Source: Arbacia lixula
Lineage: Eukaryota; Echinodermata; Echinoidea; Arbacioida; Arbaciidae
DNA length: 64,000 bases
Assembly: GCA_963669155.1 (NCBI GenBank)
Contig: OZ022578.1
Coordinates: forward strand, 13,650,940-13,714,939
Reading direction: 5' to 3'
Shown: positions 14,501 to 29,500 of the stretch, in pieces
Numbering within the stretch: the stretch's first letter is position 1
Layout: the number at the start of each line of letters is the position of its first letter
Position numbers and translations under genes: made by a program
The notes under the pieces: model-generated
Told to the model about the DNA's origin: nothing
The model's input: the letters and a program-made list of their open reading frames with translations, nothing else
The model's database searches: none

Positions 14501-17500
14501 AGGTTTGTCCGAGTAGCAACAACTTATAGATTCAAAGTGCATTCCATCCATTGAATTTGAATGACAAGATACAGGTGAATGCAATAACTCGTTACTACGC
14601 AGTTAGGGGAAAAGTTGTGAATACATTACGAAAATGGTCTATTGTTAACTTCCGTACAATCTCTGGCATTTTGACTTCTCACTGGAGGCGTGCGTTTTTT
14701 TTTTTTGTTTTTTTTATTTAGTAACCTTCTAACAACCAAGCTAAGATACCAATTCAAGGATAAAATATAACCTCCTGGCTGAAGGTGAGTAGCTAGCCCA
14801 TGAAAAACACTTTCCTTGACCTAATGTACAATGTACATTTAGCATTAAAATGGTCCTAACTTCTGCAGGAAATGATGCTGGCTGTTCAGAAAGTGACTTT
14901 TACTTTGTACCACATCCTGTGAGTTATCTTAACTAAACATTTTGGGCGATGTGCTAACAATGTAATCTGAAAAGCTGCATACATAATAGCTGGCTTCCAG
15001 GGTGTTAAATATACACTCCAGCTCAAAGGAATTGGCATAGGAAAAGGGAAAGGGAAGAAAGGAAAGGAGCCGTAGTTTTAAACCGCGGTATATTTTGTCC
15101 AGTTCAGCATCAAAAAACATGATGTTTTAGCATAAAACACATCATGTTTCCTGCTGAACTGGATAAAGTATGTTGCGGTTGAAAACTGCGGCTCATTCCC
15201 TTTCTTCCCTTTCCCTTTCCCTATGCCAATTCCTTTGAGCTATATTGTACCTTCTCTTAAATCGACAATATATTTGCTATAATTACAACCAAAGTAACAA
15301 AACATTATTACAATTCACAAGTTTATTGTTGTCCCCTTCAAATTTGGTGAAGTAACTATTTTGGCCTCTGGTTTGCTGCACAACATTTCACATGTAATGT
15401 AATCTATAAAATGTTATGGAGATATCATTCCACAATCACAATTAAGTGGGAACAGGCTGCTATAATATTTGGATAATAAAATGTTTATGCTACAAAGCAT
15501 CAGGAATAAACCAAGAGGGCATTGTGTATTCTTTATTGACATTTGTTAGTCTTGACTCATTACCATGAGGTGGAGAAGACACTTCCAAATAATTACTGAA
15601 AGTAAGGTTATATATTTCTTTTATAGTGTAATTATCTATCAATAATTGATGATTTTCCTGCCAGGCAAAGATATGGTGGAATGTCATGTTTGGTAAGCAA
15701 ATGGTATTGTCAGGTTCAAATCAATTATCTGCAGCAGATAAATGTTATGGTCCTCCTTAGTCAAATATTGAAAGCTTTTTGAATATTCATGTATGTCAAG
15801 AATATCACTTGATCATATCACAACATGTGCCCAACAAATCTCCAACTTAACAATGTGTACTGTTTGTTGAGTTACTATCAGTCAAGATAGTAAACTGTTA
15901 CAATTGATATAATATTAATTACAATGTGTGTTTAGAAGATGCAAATTTCATAATGATATTATATATTGTCAGTGACCTGTACATTTCATTTTGTTAGTGT
16001 GTTTGCATTGAAGTAAACAATGTTGTTTGAAATATGAAAATGTACAAAAGCAGAGCCCTTGGTCGAACAGTGTTCTACCATTGAAGAGGGTACCCTGAGT
16101 AAATAACATGTAGAAATAAATACAAATAAATTCATGTTTTAACACCTAATATAAATATGTTAGATGCATGATATACTGCATATAAATTACAATAGGTTTA
16201 TGTTATCTCATGTCTATTTCCATATATGATGACACTCTTACAGTAATTCTCATAAGTGTCAATATTTCAGCAACTTGAGAACATGCCAAAAACCAAGAAA
16301 ATTCATATGACCAGCAAAGTGAATGGAAATGCAAACCCTAGTAGCAGAAAGTTGATCTACGTGCCAAAACCAAAAAAATTCATATGACCAGCAAAGTCCA
16401 GTCAGTGAATGGAAATACAAACCCGAGTGGCAGAAAGTTGATCCATATGCCAAGACCTAGAAAAGTCATATTACCAGCAAAGTCCAGTCAGTGAATGGAA
16501 ATACAAACCCTAGTAGCAGAAAGTTGATGTACATGCCAAAACCAAAAAAAAAATCATATGACCAGCAAAGTCCAGTCAGTGAATGGAAATACAAACCCGA
16601 GTGGCAGAAAGTTGATCTACGTGCCAAAACCAAGAAAATTCATATGACCAGCAAAGTCCAATCAGTGAATGGAAATACAAACCCTAGTAGCAGAAAGTTG
16701 ATCTACATGCCCCAAAAAATCATATGACCAGCAAAGTCCAGTCAGTGAATGGAAATGCAAACCCTAGTAGCAGAAAGTTGATCTACATGCCAAAACCAAG
16801 AACATTCATATGACCAGCAAAGTCCAGTCAGTGAATGGAAATACAAACTCAAGTGGCAGAAAGTTGATCTACGTGCCAAAACCAAGAACATTCATATGAC
16901 CAGCAAAGTCCAGTCAGTGAATGGAAATGCAAACCCTAGTAGCAGAAAGTTGATCGACGTGCCAAAACCAAGAAAATTCATATGACCAGCAAAGTCCAGT
17001 CAGTGGATGGAAATACAAACCCGAGTGGCAGAAAGTTGATCCATATGCCAAGACCTAGAAAAGTCGTATTACCAGCAAAGTCCAGTCAGTGAATGGAAAT
17101 GCAAAACCCTAGAAGGAGAGGGTTGATCCACAAGGGATTCCATCATTGCCAAGTTGAATTCACTGAAGAAGTTTGAACAACCAATGAGCCACAGATAAGC
17201 ACAACTCGGTGTGATGCTCCCAGATCACGAAGTCCAACATTTCGCCTGGCACAATAATAAGGTATCATAATTTTTTACCATGAGCTTATGAAAACAAAAC
17301 TATGATCTATGTGAACTTCAAATGTCAATAAAAATTAAAAGAGTTCTGGTATCTGGGAGCTGGTGATAAGGATCATAATCATGAACATAATATTCAGCAT
17401 CATAACGAGCGAACATTTCATCTTTGGACAAGTAACAAACCACCAATCAAAAGAAGACAATAAAGACATTTTACAAAGAAATTTTAGGTATACACCCAGT

Positions 17501-20500
17501 AGTACGGATAGCATGCTCTATCCTGTAAATGAATGAAAAACAAGTCACAAGAAGTCATTCATTTACAGGATGGAGCACGCTATCCTTAAAACTGGGTGTA
17601 TGCCTAAAATTTCTTTGTAAAATTGAAATTACCCCAGAAAGCGCTTTCACTAATAATAAAGACATTGTCACATGATAAATGATGAGCTGTTACATACATG
17701 CAGTGACACACATACTTCCAGAATGAATCAAGTTCAAATAAAGAAAGACAGGCCATACCAGCATCAAAAATGTGCAAACTCCCAGACCAAAGAATGGATT
17801 CCTCAGAAGATCTTCATATCCTGATATGTTCCTTTAAGTTCCTTTCCGCACGAATGGATTCCTCAGAGGGTTTTCACGTGCCGATATGTTCCTCTATATT
17901 ACGTTAGGTATGATCGCTTTCCAGATGCCGGTCTCCAGTAGGCAGCACACAGAAAAGTACAGATGAGTGTCACTGTCTAAACATTCTCCACTTTGCATCA
18001 ACATAGCGTCCTCAAGAGTTCCCTGGGAATGGGAGGGGGAACGCAGGGGGGCACGCAGGGCAGGGGGGAGCTGAGACACTGGGGTTTGCCCCCCTGTCTC
18101 TACCAAACCAGATAACTCCTCTGACACGGCTTGACATCAAGCAAGCAATATATCCCTGTTTTCACCACCACCACTCCACAGATGGTTAAATGCTAGATGT
18201 GTGGAGGGAGCGCACTATAATGCAATGACCAAAGCCCTAGGTTGACGGCACGCTGAAACAATGATACCAATTAGACAGACTCAACAAGTTATACATAGGG
18301 AGTGTTACAGGCCGGCAAGCTGCCAAAAGGAAACCAGAACGATATCAGCAATCCACTTTGTGCAAGCACTTGCATGGATTGAAACTGGGCAATGACATTG
18401 GACATATAAGGGAATGGAAGGAAGGTATGGAGGCACGATGCAATTATATCTGTAAAAACAATGACAGGGTAAAAGTGGAAGTGGAGTGATTGGACACGAA
18501 GCGAGCGGAAACAGAGACTCAGGATAACGGTAGGAAGTTCAGCCAAGGGCGGTGAAACTGGTGACTGATTCTGGGGGTGAAGTATGCCCAGTTCACACAG
18601 ATAACAAACAGCCATTAGCCTATATGATGTGGCACTTTCAACTATGGTGGTGGTAGTCGGGGGGGGGGGGGGGGGGGGAAGGGGGGAGTCTCTTTATCCT
18701 CCCCTTCCTACCTTCTTCTCCTTTGTACACACAAATTTTTGTACACACACAATTTAACTCTCTGTGTGCCATGTGTGTGCTCTTTCACCAGTCATACACA
18801 CAAATCCCATAGAGCAACATTTTATGTGACACACTGAAGGTCAAAGACAGGGTAGTCCATTTACAAAAGCCATGAAACTCAGAGTGAATCAGTAGTATAT
18901 CGTAACGTCAATGCACGTGAAATCTTACAGGTATTGTCTCACATGTATACCTTTTCAGGAAAAGTAAAAAAGACTTCCCGTTTACGTTTGAAACACCCGG
19001 TTTTGTAGTGACCATGGTCTAGGTTCATATACCGTTAGAAGAAACCATGAGTGTTTCAAAAGGTCTCTCTCATAACGTTGTTTAAGCTGGGTTTATCAAA
19101 TTGATGGGTTTGTAAATCCACGCCAATATGACCCTTTTCTACTATGGATTCCTCATCATAAAATTTGACCCATCATCGGTGGTGTAGACAGGTCATCACA
19201 TCTGGGATATAATGCCACTGCCAGGAAGAGAAGTGACTGGAGGAAGGGGGGGGGGGGGGGTAATTGTCCCCTTTCCTAAAGTAGGAGCATTTTTAACCTA
19301 TGATCTCTTAGATCTGTGAGAGAGATCCTGCCAAGCATTTAAAGTTCATCTCATATGGTAATTTCAATGAAGGCAAAGTGCTACATGAAGGTTAGGGAAG
19401 GAAGGGGAGGTCATAATTAGATTGGCTGGTCCACCAGAGTATGTGTCTAAAAGGGAATTCCCCTATGCATGATAGGATACCTTCAACATGTCCCTAATTG
19501 GGGGAGGTACTGTCTGAGAGTAGCTTATGCTGATCTCCTCTGAGGACTAAGGGTGCGGACATTTTGCATTTTAAAGAGTGAAAACAAAGGATTTTGAAGC
19601 CCTTCACTAAATGCAATACAAAATACCTGCTTTTGTGAGCAATCGTACATAAAAGACAGGGAAGGTACATATATACTGGAGTCCAGGTAGGACATTCTGG
19701 AATACCAATTTGGGCTCTCATAGGCACCTCTTAAGTTTGGGGGTTTTCCTTAAGGAAAACTTACAGAGGAATTTAAAAATACCACCCCTGTATCCATCAT
19801 TAATGGGGGAATTAATAACTGTATTCTATGCATTACATTATTTACTGCAGATGTGAATTCATCATAGCAGATTAGGTAAGGGAGAGCTAAGCTAAAAAAA
19901 ATTATATCATTACAAAAGCTTTTTGCCTTACCCTCCTACCGTTCTACAGAATTCCGATCTACCAGCTTGTCACATTAAAAAATCACCTCAAAATGATATA
20001 TCAATAGTATTCAAAATCAAGATCAAAAGGGGTGATTACGGCTCATAATTGTGGAAATTCAGAGACTCTACCAACAAATTCCACGGTATAGCTTTATGTT
20101 ATGGCTTAACTGAAACTGACATATCAATGAATGGTAAAATCAGGGATGTGTTAGGAAGGAGAAACAACTCGAGTATAATATATTCAAACATCTATATGGA
20201 TACTAAAGCGTGCTAATGAATGTCAAAAGCATTCCACAATCACTACAATGCTTTGATGTCCCATGCGCAGCACCGACATTTAGCTGTTGTCAACTTGGGG
20301 AGCAATATCTTTAATTCACTGTTTTGTCTCTGGAAGCTATGTTTCTCATCACATTTTTGTGCAATTTTCAAGAAAGTTACGGGCAACACCACTAAAGATG
20401 CTGTACTCGGTCTTTTCCTAAATAATTGTTGAATGATGCACAAACTGAGATATAAGATAATATCCGTACTTACACAATTAACAAATTTCTTCACTTTCCG

Positions 20501-23500
20501 CAGATTTCCGCAAATGTGGGATTCAATCATGATCAAAATTATATCCTAAACTGTTTATTTTCATTAACAGAGTTTACGTGTATTTGCGTGCAACTGAGAT
20601 ATTTTAGTAGAAAAAAACTGTTTATTTTTGTTCGCTGATATCTCTTTTCCTCACAAAAGTATTGATGCAATCCAACAGAACTGGACAAGCGAAATAAGAC
20701 TCTACATTTCTTTTGTTCTATCTGAGAAACCGTTGCTACGCAATCCTGTTCGTTATTATTAAAACATCTGAAAAGCACATGTTGAGAAGACATTTTTTTC
20801 GGCTGTGCCACGCATGGGTTCAAAGGAGGAAAGTTGTTTCATATCCTTCCATAACACATCCCTGGTATAATCAAGAGGAAAACATGATTACTGCACATAA
20901 TGTTGTAACATTAGAGATTATACCTACAGATTCTATGGTGCAGCTCTACATTATGCCTTGACTCAAACTAAACAATGATAAAATCAAGACCGAAAAGCAT
21001 TGCTACAGCTAAAAATCATGGAAGTCAGAGAATCTACTGACAGATTCCAATGTGCAGCTATACAGTATGACTTGGTATACAATCAAAAACATTGTGGACT
21101 TGTTATAACTCTCTTATATACCTCATATATGGTCATATAAATATTCTAACGGCATATTCTAGTAATTTTGGTAGAAGAGAAAATTCCTTCCCACTTCCTA
21201 ATTTAGACCTGACACTCAAAAATACTGAAGGGAAAAAGAGAGACATTTGTGGCCTACATGTAGCTCCATTCTGGTTTGATGGTGCATGCATGTGCATGTA
21301 AGAGGTTTCAGTTCGGCGTCTGTGTTTGTAGACTGTAGACTTGCTGAGGGGAATCCCATAATTCGATAAAGCTTTATACAAACACAGAATGATAGACACA
21401 GACAATACCTTCAAGGCCCTCCTTTATCATATCAGCTCTGCCTGAGGGTGCTCACGTTTTCCCACCATATTCTTAATATCACCCATTGTGACACCCCCAC
21501 TGTGATATCCCCCAATGGGTTTTGTGAATAACCTACCTTTGCGTTACCATCCATGATAAGCATGTATGGTTTTAAATGATTGCTAGAGTTCCATGCTAAG
21601 CTCTCTATGTGCACATAAATCCTGCCCTGTATAAATGATGTACAGGGCGTATAAAAAAAATGGTGCTCAAAGTTTAATAATTTTAAACTTACCCATGATA
21701 TGAATGTAAGGTATAATTAAAGAGTAATGACTATGTTTTCATTTCATACCAATCCCGCATCACAAGCATCATGCATGACTGAAAACATTATTCGAGAAGA
21801 TGACATGTTAAAAACATGTTTTTGCAAGTTTGTAAGATATCCAAATGTTAGGTGAATGAGTGATTTTGTGTTTATTTTTAATTAATTTTTTTGTTTTAAA
21901 ATGATAACAATGATTGCATATGACCGCATCGCTTCGGTTGTGAGCTCGCATTCACGCACGTATAAAAACCTATTACGTAAACAATGCTTCGTGAGCGCTG
22001 ATGCATGCCGGGATCGAGAAATTTTCAGGCTCATGAAGACGGTCCGAGCTAGCTCCATCTAGCCCAAGATTGCTTGGGAAATTTTCTCGACCAAATAGCG
22101 AGCTATTTTGCCTGATCTGGCTAATGAAGACGCAAATAGCTAGCTAATTCGTGATCTGGCTAGCTAACCCGATCAGAACAAGCTCGCTATTTTGCCCACA
22201 TCGGGCTAATGAAGACACCCCTCTTGTGATTTCTTCATGTGGGGAAATTTGAAGAGCAAGGTGTTTGCATCTCCTCCTCGTGACCTCATGGAATTACAGA
22301 ACCGCATTAGACACAAAGTGGATGTTTTGTGAAAGGTGGAGGTGTAGGTGCATGAGCTAAGATTTAGCAATCATTGATATCACTTTAAAAAAAAATGTAA
22401 TGCAAACTAAACACAAAATCACAAATTCACCCAACATTTGGATATCTTACAAACTTGCAAAAACATATTTTTGACATGTCATCTTCTAGAACAATGTACT
22501 CAGTCATGCATAATGCTTGTGATGCGGAAGTGGTATCAAATGACAGCAGAATTGTTACTCTTTAAGTAATTGCGATCACGAGTAAGTTTAAAATGATTGA
22601 CCTTTGACCTTCGAGTGGCTCTTTTTTTTATACGCCCTGTATATGTGTTTAATACTAGTGCACTGAAGTCCCAGATCGAGCCGAGATCACAACATGCAGG
22701 AAGTTTTTGCTTTGTTGGCATACTACAATTGTATCTTACTACAATAGAGGTACAGCGGAGGCCAAAAGTTTACATACACCCATGGAATTCAATAAAATTT
22801 GTTCGCTTGCCAAATATCATAAGACTTACTATATCTTCAGAAATGTAAATGCTTACATGATGGATTTGGTATCAAATGAAAGAGCTTATTAAGCTCTTTC
22901 ACATATTAAATTGGAATGCTGTTGGGGTTAAATTATATTTCAGGTGGAATTTTCTTTGAAGAAAAGCAAGTAATATTTGTGCAAAATGTATTTTATTGTG
23001 TGTTATTATATTTTCAAACATCATTTCATAGAAATACATAAATGTCAAATGTATGATTTATATTACATTTTCTACCATGTTATGTCATCACTGAACAAAA
23101 AAAGTGTAATCTGAAATATTTGTGCTGAGAAGTATCTTGAACAAATATGAAACATTTTTGTCAATTTTTTATTTTTAATTAGTCTAAAATATGAAGATTT
23201 TGGTGAAAAAATAACACCTAAATATTTTTCAGCTTCTGATGACAAAGCAATGAGATGAAGGGGCATGACATACTCTTTTGTTTGATATTAAATTCGTCAT
23301 GATAGCACAGATATTTTATAAAATACAGTAAATTGTATAATGTTTGGTAAGTGTCAACTTTTCTTTGAATTTCCTGGGTATAGGTAAACTTCTGGCCTTA
23401 ACTGTAGTCTGACTTCCAGGCTGTTGGGCATTTCTATCAAATTGAAACTATTATAGAAAAGAGTCTGGCTGCAGTAGACTAATCATGGTCAATTCCTTCT

Positions 23501-26500
23501 TCAGGGCCATGTTGCAGTTATGCATTCAATGATTGTCACTTACCATTAATGCTAACTACCATGACAACACATGGCTGTCACCATGGTAGTTACCATTGAT
23601 GGTAAGTTACAATCATTGAAAACCTATCAACATGGCCCAGCTCCAAAGAAGAGGAGACAGAGTACCATAATCCATTTTTTCAGTTTGGATTAAAAATATC
23701 CAACAGGCTTGGAAGCTAGGCTACAATAGAGGCAGCATTCTCATGATGCACTGTAATGGATCTACCCAGTACTGTACTCCAGTGTGTATGTTCCCACTAA
23801 GTAATATTTATGTGTTTAGTGCTGCCTGCGCTACCAGTTGTCTTAAGAGAATACGCTGTGTGAACTGCCCAAACGACTGCCTTTTATAGACAATCTAGAC
23901 TACCTGGTATTACCCGTTCCTTCATCAACTCTCAACTCCTGACACGATTTGTTATTTCTTCAAAAGTACACAAGGGAATATTAGTAAATACTGCATATGA
24001 AAAGTGTGTAACATTCAACAAATATATGTACATTTATGGTATGCCCCTCATAAAACATACTTCCTCAAAACTCCACATTATCTTTGCTGAAACACAATGT
24101 AGACTCCATCAAAAACATGTCTGATACAAGCTTTCTCAAAACTGCAGTAAATGCAGGCATTTTTGCAGAATGGACATTAGTGCAAAAATAACAAGTACAC
24201 GACAAGCAAATCAACTTGGTACTTACTTTACTACCGGTAGTTCACTGCAGCATGGAAGAAACATATCCACTACAGGTATGAGATTGTTACTGGGTTACAA
24301 TGGTCTATATGTACCATGGACCATGGAATCTCAACTAAAGTTGCATTCATGCGGTTCAAATGTTCAGTTCAAGGTCCGTATTGACTGTACTGCAGGACCC
24401 CCGCTGCCTGGTAGACAAAAGCATCTTAAACCTTGGCAATCTAGCTAGAAACAAAACTCATTTATAGAAGTGATCATAATAAAACGCTCCGAGTATGTAA
24501 AGAAATTTTGTTCACATATTTCCTGCTGTTTCCTCTCAGTTCTTTGCTTTTTGACACCTGTCCCCATAATTTATCTTCTTCTGGTTCCCTCTGTTTGAAA
24601 ATGCCTGTCTGTCTGTCTGTCGGTCTGCCCTTCTCACCGTCTCTGTTTCCAGGGTGGTTACCAGAAAACCTGTTACGCCTGGCTCAAAAGGGCAGAATGT
24701 CACGTTTTGTCAGATATCTGTGCTGGACGTGTGGTACACAACTATGGAACATGTAGCTCAAAGAAAGCAAAAACAATAAGAATGATACGACAGTCACTGA
24801 TACTGATTTTACGCATGGTGCAGTAAATTTACACATGGCACACAATCACTTTCTAGACCCGACGCGTGGTGTTTGCACCACATGTTTTTTCTACACTGGG
24901 GACCACCCTGTCTGTCTCTATATTTTGTATTTAAGTTTCCCCTATCTCACTAATCTGTCTGTCTCACCTACCCACTTTCTGTATTTCCCTCTCACAAAAT
25001 CTCTCTCTCTCTTCTTCTTGGTCTTCTTCCCTCTCTCTCTCTCTCTCTCTCTCTTTCTCCTTCTCTTTCTCTGTCCCTTTCTCTGTCCTCCTGTCTGTCT
25101 GTCCCTCTCTAGGTCAATCTCACCTTTTGTCTGTCTCTGTCTCATCTTCTCATTCTTCCTCTTCTCTACCCCCCTCCCCTCCCCCCCCCCCCCCCCCCAT
25201 CCCCGCCCTACATTGGTTTCACTTCTTATATGCCTCATAATTTCCATGTGCATCTAAATACAGGGGGAAAAAATACCTCATTAAAAAAAATAGAAAAATA
25301 AATATGTCAGAATAAAAATGGTGAAAAAGGCTGAGGGAAACAAGAAACAAAATAAGAAGATAATGTTTTTAACATCATAATCACGCATCCAGTAATTGAA
25401 AAGGGATGCACATTTCAAATGTTTGCATGCGAAATATCATTTTTCTTGCAAATAATGCATATGAAGGTCAATACATGTATGTCATATGCAGTTTCAAGAC
25501 TAAGGATGACTATGGATAGACACTTAAACAAAATATGTTATCCATCTTCTTTATCACATGTTCCTTATGATTTCACTGGTTACCAGTGGATTTCTATGAT
25601 TGATGTGCTTTTTATACCATCATGAGGATTTTGTTCGAGACAAGAACTCACTTTGACAGGCAGAAAGGAGAGGATTTGTGTCAGGTAGGGAGAAGAAGTC
25701 TGGCCCAAGGATCTGATTTTCTCTCTGGCTGCTCCTTATCAGCTGATCCAACCAGTACTCAACCATTTCCCTCTTCCCTTCCCTGCAGGCTCGGCATAGG
25801 AGAAGCCGTAGCTCAGAAAGGTCCTGCAGTAAACCTGTGGATGAGGGAGGGGATGGGGCAGGGGAAGGGGGGAGGAGATGGTTACTTGGAAGGGGAAAGG
25901 AGTGGAGAAAAGAGGAAAACAGTGGGAAGGAAGAGTAGAGAGGGGCATGAGAGGGAAGGAGGGCAAATGACGAGAGGGGTAGGGGAAGAGAACGGAGGAC
26001 AAGGGAGGGGGAGGGAAAGGAAGAAAAGGGAGAGGACGAAAGTTGAGATGAAGAGATAGGAGGGGTAAAGAGGGGTAAAGAGAGAAAGAGGAGGGAGGGG
26101 AAAGGAAGAGAAAGGAAGAGAGGAGAGGGGTTAGATGCAGTAAGGGAATGGTTAAATTGACCAGAAGACAATTGCGAGGGAAGGAGAGAGGGAAACAAAA
26201 TACAATTGGTGGAAAAGTGAGAGAATGGGAAGAGAGAAGGAGAGAGAAGGATATAAAGGGAAAAGAAGAAGAAAGGATAATATAGGATAGAGGTAAAGAG
26301 GGAGAGGGCATGTGGCCACAAATATAGTAAGACAGGAAAATAGGAAAGGGACAGGAGAGAGATGAACGAGGTACAGAAATGGAAGGGAAAACCATCAAGA
26401 GGATGACAAAGAGAGAAACGAGAGCAATATAGATTCAGGAACAAAGAAATAAAGGGGAAAGAGCACGAGGTGGAAGAGGGAGTGATGGAATCAATAGCAG

Positions 26501-29500
26501 ATGATATAAATAGAGGGAGGACGTTGCATGGGTGGGAGAGAGTGGGGGGAGGTCAGAAGGAAGAGTAAAGGAAGAAGAAGAGGGACAGATATAGAAGAGC
26601 ACAGAGTAGTAAGAAGAACAGAAGAGTGAAGAACAAGGAAAGGACAAAAATAGACACACCATTATATGGGAGGAAAAGAAACAAGTGGATGGTATTGAGT
26701 AAGGCAGAAGGAAATAGGGCATAGGTAGGAGGAAAGAGGGAGGGAGTATTAAAGTTGAATGAGTCAGGGAGGGTGCGGGGAGTGAAAATGCACGTGGGCA
26801 TGACGATGACAGACAAGAATGTTAAGGGAAAAGGTGAAAAGATGATGGAAAAGATGGAAAAGCAAGGCAGTGTCAGAAAGATGGTGGGGGAGGGGAAGAG
26901 TAGACACCAATTGAAAATAATGTCAATTGTGTGGAGGAGAAAAAATGCCCTTTATTTTTTTTAATTTCTTGCAAATTCTTCTAGTCCCTGGCCAGATGTT
27001 AATAAGATATATGCCACTGGTGTAAGGTTAACGTTGTATGTCAATATAATGTCCAGCATTTGAGTTACAGACAAGTGAATGATGGCATGAAATAATGTTA
27101 TGCATACAAGATATCAAGGGAGGCACAATTTCACAGGAGAACACTTATTGATCTGGGGGGCATTTCATCAAAGGACTTGTCGGACGTTTTATCCGACAAA
27201 CTGTTATAAGCTACTGAAATGCTTGCATCTTATTGGCCGAGAGCAAACTTGTAGGATAAAATATCCGACAAGTCCTTTGATGAAATGCCCCCCTGGACGC
27301 AGAAAAGACTAGACATTTGAGAAAAATAACCCGTTATAAGTCACGCATCATTCTGAAATAATTTCTTCTCTGGGGTGTTTTACTTTGTTTGTGTCAGACA
27401 TTTTAGAAGTTCTGTAGGGTGCATATTGTGCCATCTGCCCAAGCCAAGGGGTGGCATTCTGAAAGAAAGCTACACAACAGCTCAAAGGAATTGACATAGG
27501 AAAAGGGAAAGGGAAGAAAAGGAAGGAGCCGCAGTTTTAAACCGCAGTAAATTTTGTCCAGTTCAGCATGAAACACAATGTTTTAGCCGAAAAAGCATCA
27601 TATACTTCATGCTGAACTGGACAAAATATACTGCGGTTTAAAACTGCGGGTCCTTCCCTTTCCCTATGTCAATTCCTCTGAGCTGGAGTGTAAGTCCAAA
27701 ACCATCTCAGCTAAGATAGTTGGTATCATGAAAACTGACTGTGTTATTAAAGTCAAAAACTCTGCCACTATGGCCAATCCCAGTTTTGGATCCTTGAGGA
27801 CTCAAATCAAAAGTTAAGTTTGCCTTCAGAATATTACTGCTTGTTTTTACCTTCATCCATTGCAACGAATCTGGTGATGATATCCAACCTTCCAGAGATG
27901 GTAGCAACCTCAAGGGAACTCTGACCCTAATCAAAAGAAAAAATAATGGAATGTGTTCAGATTATCATATCTTAAATGTATCATCTGACACAAAGGATAA
28001 ATACAGTCTGATACATAGCAACAGGGAAAAAATTAATTCAACTTTTTTTAAGAGCTACTTTTTGGGCACATTGGCCAATTTGATTACAATTTTACATTGT
28101 GTCTATGGGAATTTGGAGGGCTCTTTAAAGTATTTGTGGGGCAAAATTGCCCCAAGCCCCAGGGGGAAAAAAATATTTCAAATATTTGGGGGGTTACTTT
28201 GTGAGCATATTGGCACATTTGGCTACAATTTTACATTGTGTCTATGGGAATCTTGGGGGCTCTTTGAACATTTTCCATGGCTCTTTGAAGCATTTCGGTG
28301 GCGAAATCGCCCTGAACTCCGGTGTATTTTTTCCCTGCATAGGAAATGAGAGAAGAAGGTGGAGAGGGGGACTGTAACTGTAACACTGTTTCCACTGCAA
28401 ATATTTTCAAGAGAAAAAACAAACAAAACAAATCTATATAAGTAATGTTCCTGGGCTCTGCATTGGTTCAATGAACATCCCACAAAAAATATTTAAAACA
28501 ATACTAAAACAAATAAAAATCAGTAATCCTAACAAGTAATAATCATTACTTCCATATATGCACCAAAATATAATGCACATATTTGCAAACACCTTTACCA
28601 GGAAAATGCTTTATTCACACTAAAATAATGATGTATTGACACAATCCAGTTTACCTGTCTTAAGTCAACATATACTGTAAGTGTAATAATTCTTATGTAC
28701 ATATACAAAGCAAACACACTTACTTGTACAGTACTTGGTTTGAACCACTTATAAGACAACTTATCGGATAAATGTCTAGATAGAATGCAAAGGTCTAAAC
28801 ACACACATTCTGCACCAGTTAAATGTTTAGAGCCATGGGGACAGCAATGCAAAATCTGATTAACCCTCTGCGTTCTAGATAAATGTTGCTCTATGCTAGT
28901 TGTGTGTATCAATTGTGAAAAAAGGCACGTGTAGCACACAAAAACGAAGCAAAAAATGAAACAGAGCATTGGCAGTCTAGCATAGAGAATAAAAACATAT
29001 GGTTTGAATACTAGCCCAGACACAAGAAATGAAACACAACTTTAAACATTACCTTTGAGTTCTACAAATTTCCAGTCACGCAGGGGCAAACCAATAATAG
29101 ACGAGTCGTAAATCGTTCCTACCGCAATAAACCCCGCTGACGGTATGCACGCACTAATGCAGTTCTGATTGTATTTATATCCATAAATGGAACAAGAGTT
29201 TCTCTTTCTTTGATACCCACTCCCAAGTATTGAGCTCTTAATCACACCAGTTCACATGATACAGAATGTGGTCACGCAGAGAGAGAACGAAAGACATGGA
29301 ATAGAGAAACTGAATTCTAGATTACATTCTTGTTAATTCAGTAAGCACAGAGAACTTGGTGGCACAAATTTTCACAGGATGTCACTATCGATACTAAGTA
29401 CTTCCCTCTAAAAATACCAAATTCCTGTTATTCTTCCGCAACCACTTTCTTTCAAAGACTTAGACTAAATAAAAGTTTTGGGGGGCTTTACTGAATCTTT

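Larger units (their letters stand above)
12530..25651 (-). other. LRRK1-like intron, about 13.1 kb
   Basis: It separates exons 5 and 4. It holds the exon 5 copies, several inverted-repeat transposons, the 86-bp minisatellite, a long repeat shared with 59.5-61.1 kb, and CT and poly-C tracts near 25 kb. A 77-residue minus-strand frame at 17894-18127 has no recognised domain and does not fit between exons 5 and 4, which already join in frame. No other gene is supported. Confidence 0.6.

Noticed and set aside
16259..17110. Repetitive open frames in the minisatellite
   Set aside because: Frame and stops are not kept between units.
17894..18127. 77-residue minus-strand frame, PVSQLPPALRAPLRSPSHSQ
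   Set aside because: No domain was recognised, and exons 4 and 5 already join in frame across one ankyrin unit, so it is not needed in the LRRK1-like gene. A rare alternative exon cannot be excluded.
25835..26816. Long minus-strand Ser/Pro/Leu/Phe frames (up to 274 residues)
   Set aside because: They come from the pyrimidine tract. Only the exon 4 portion (25652-25834) fits the gene.
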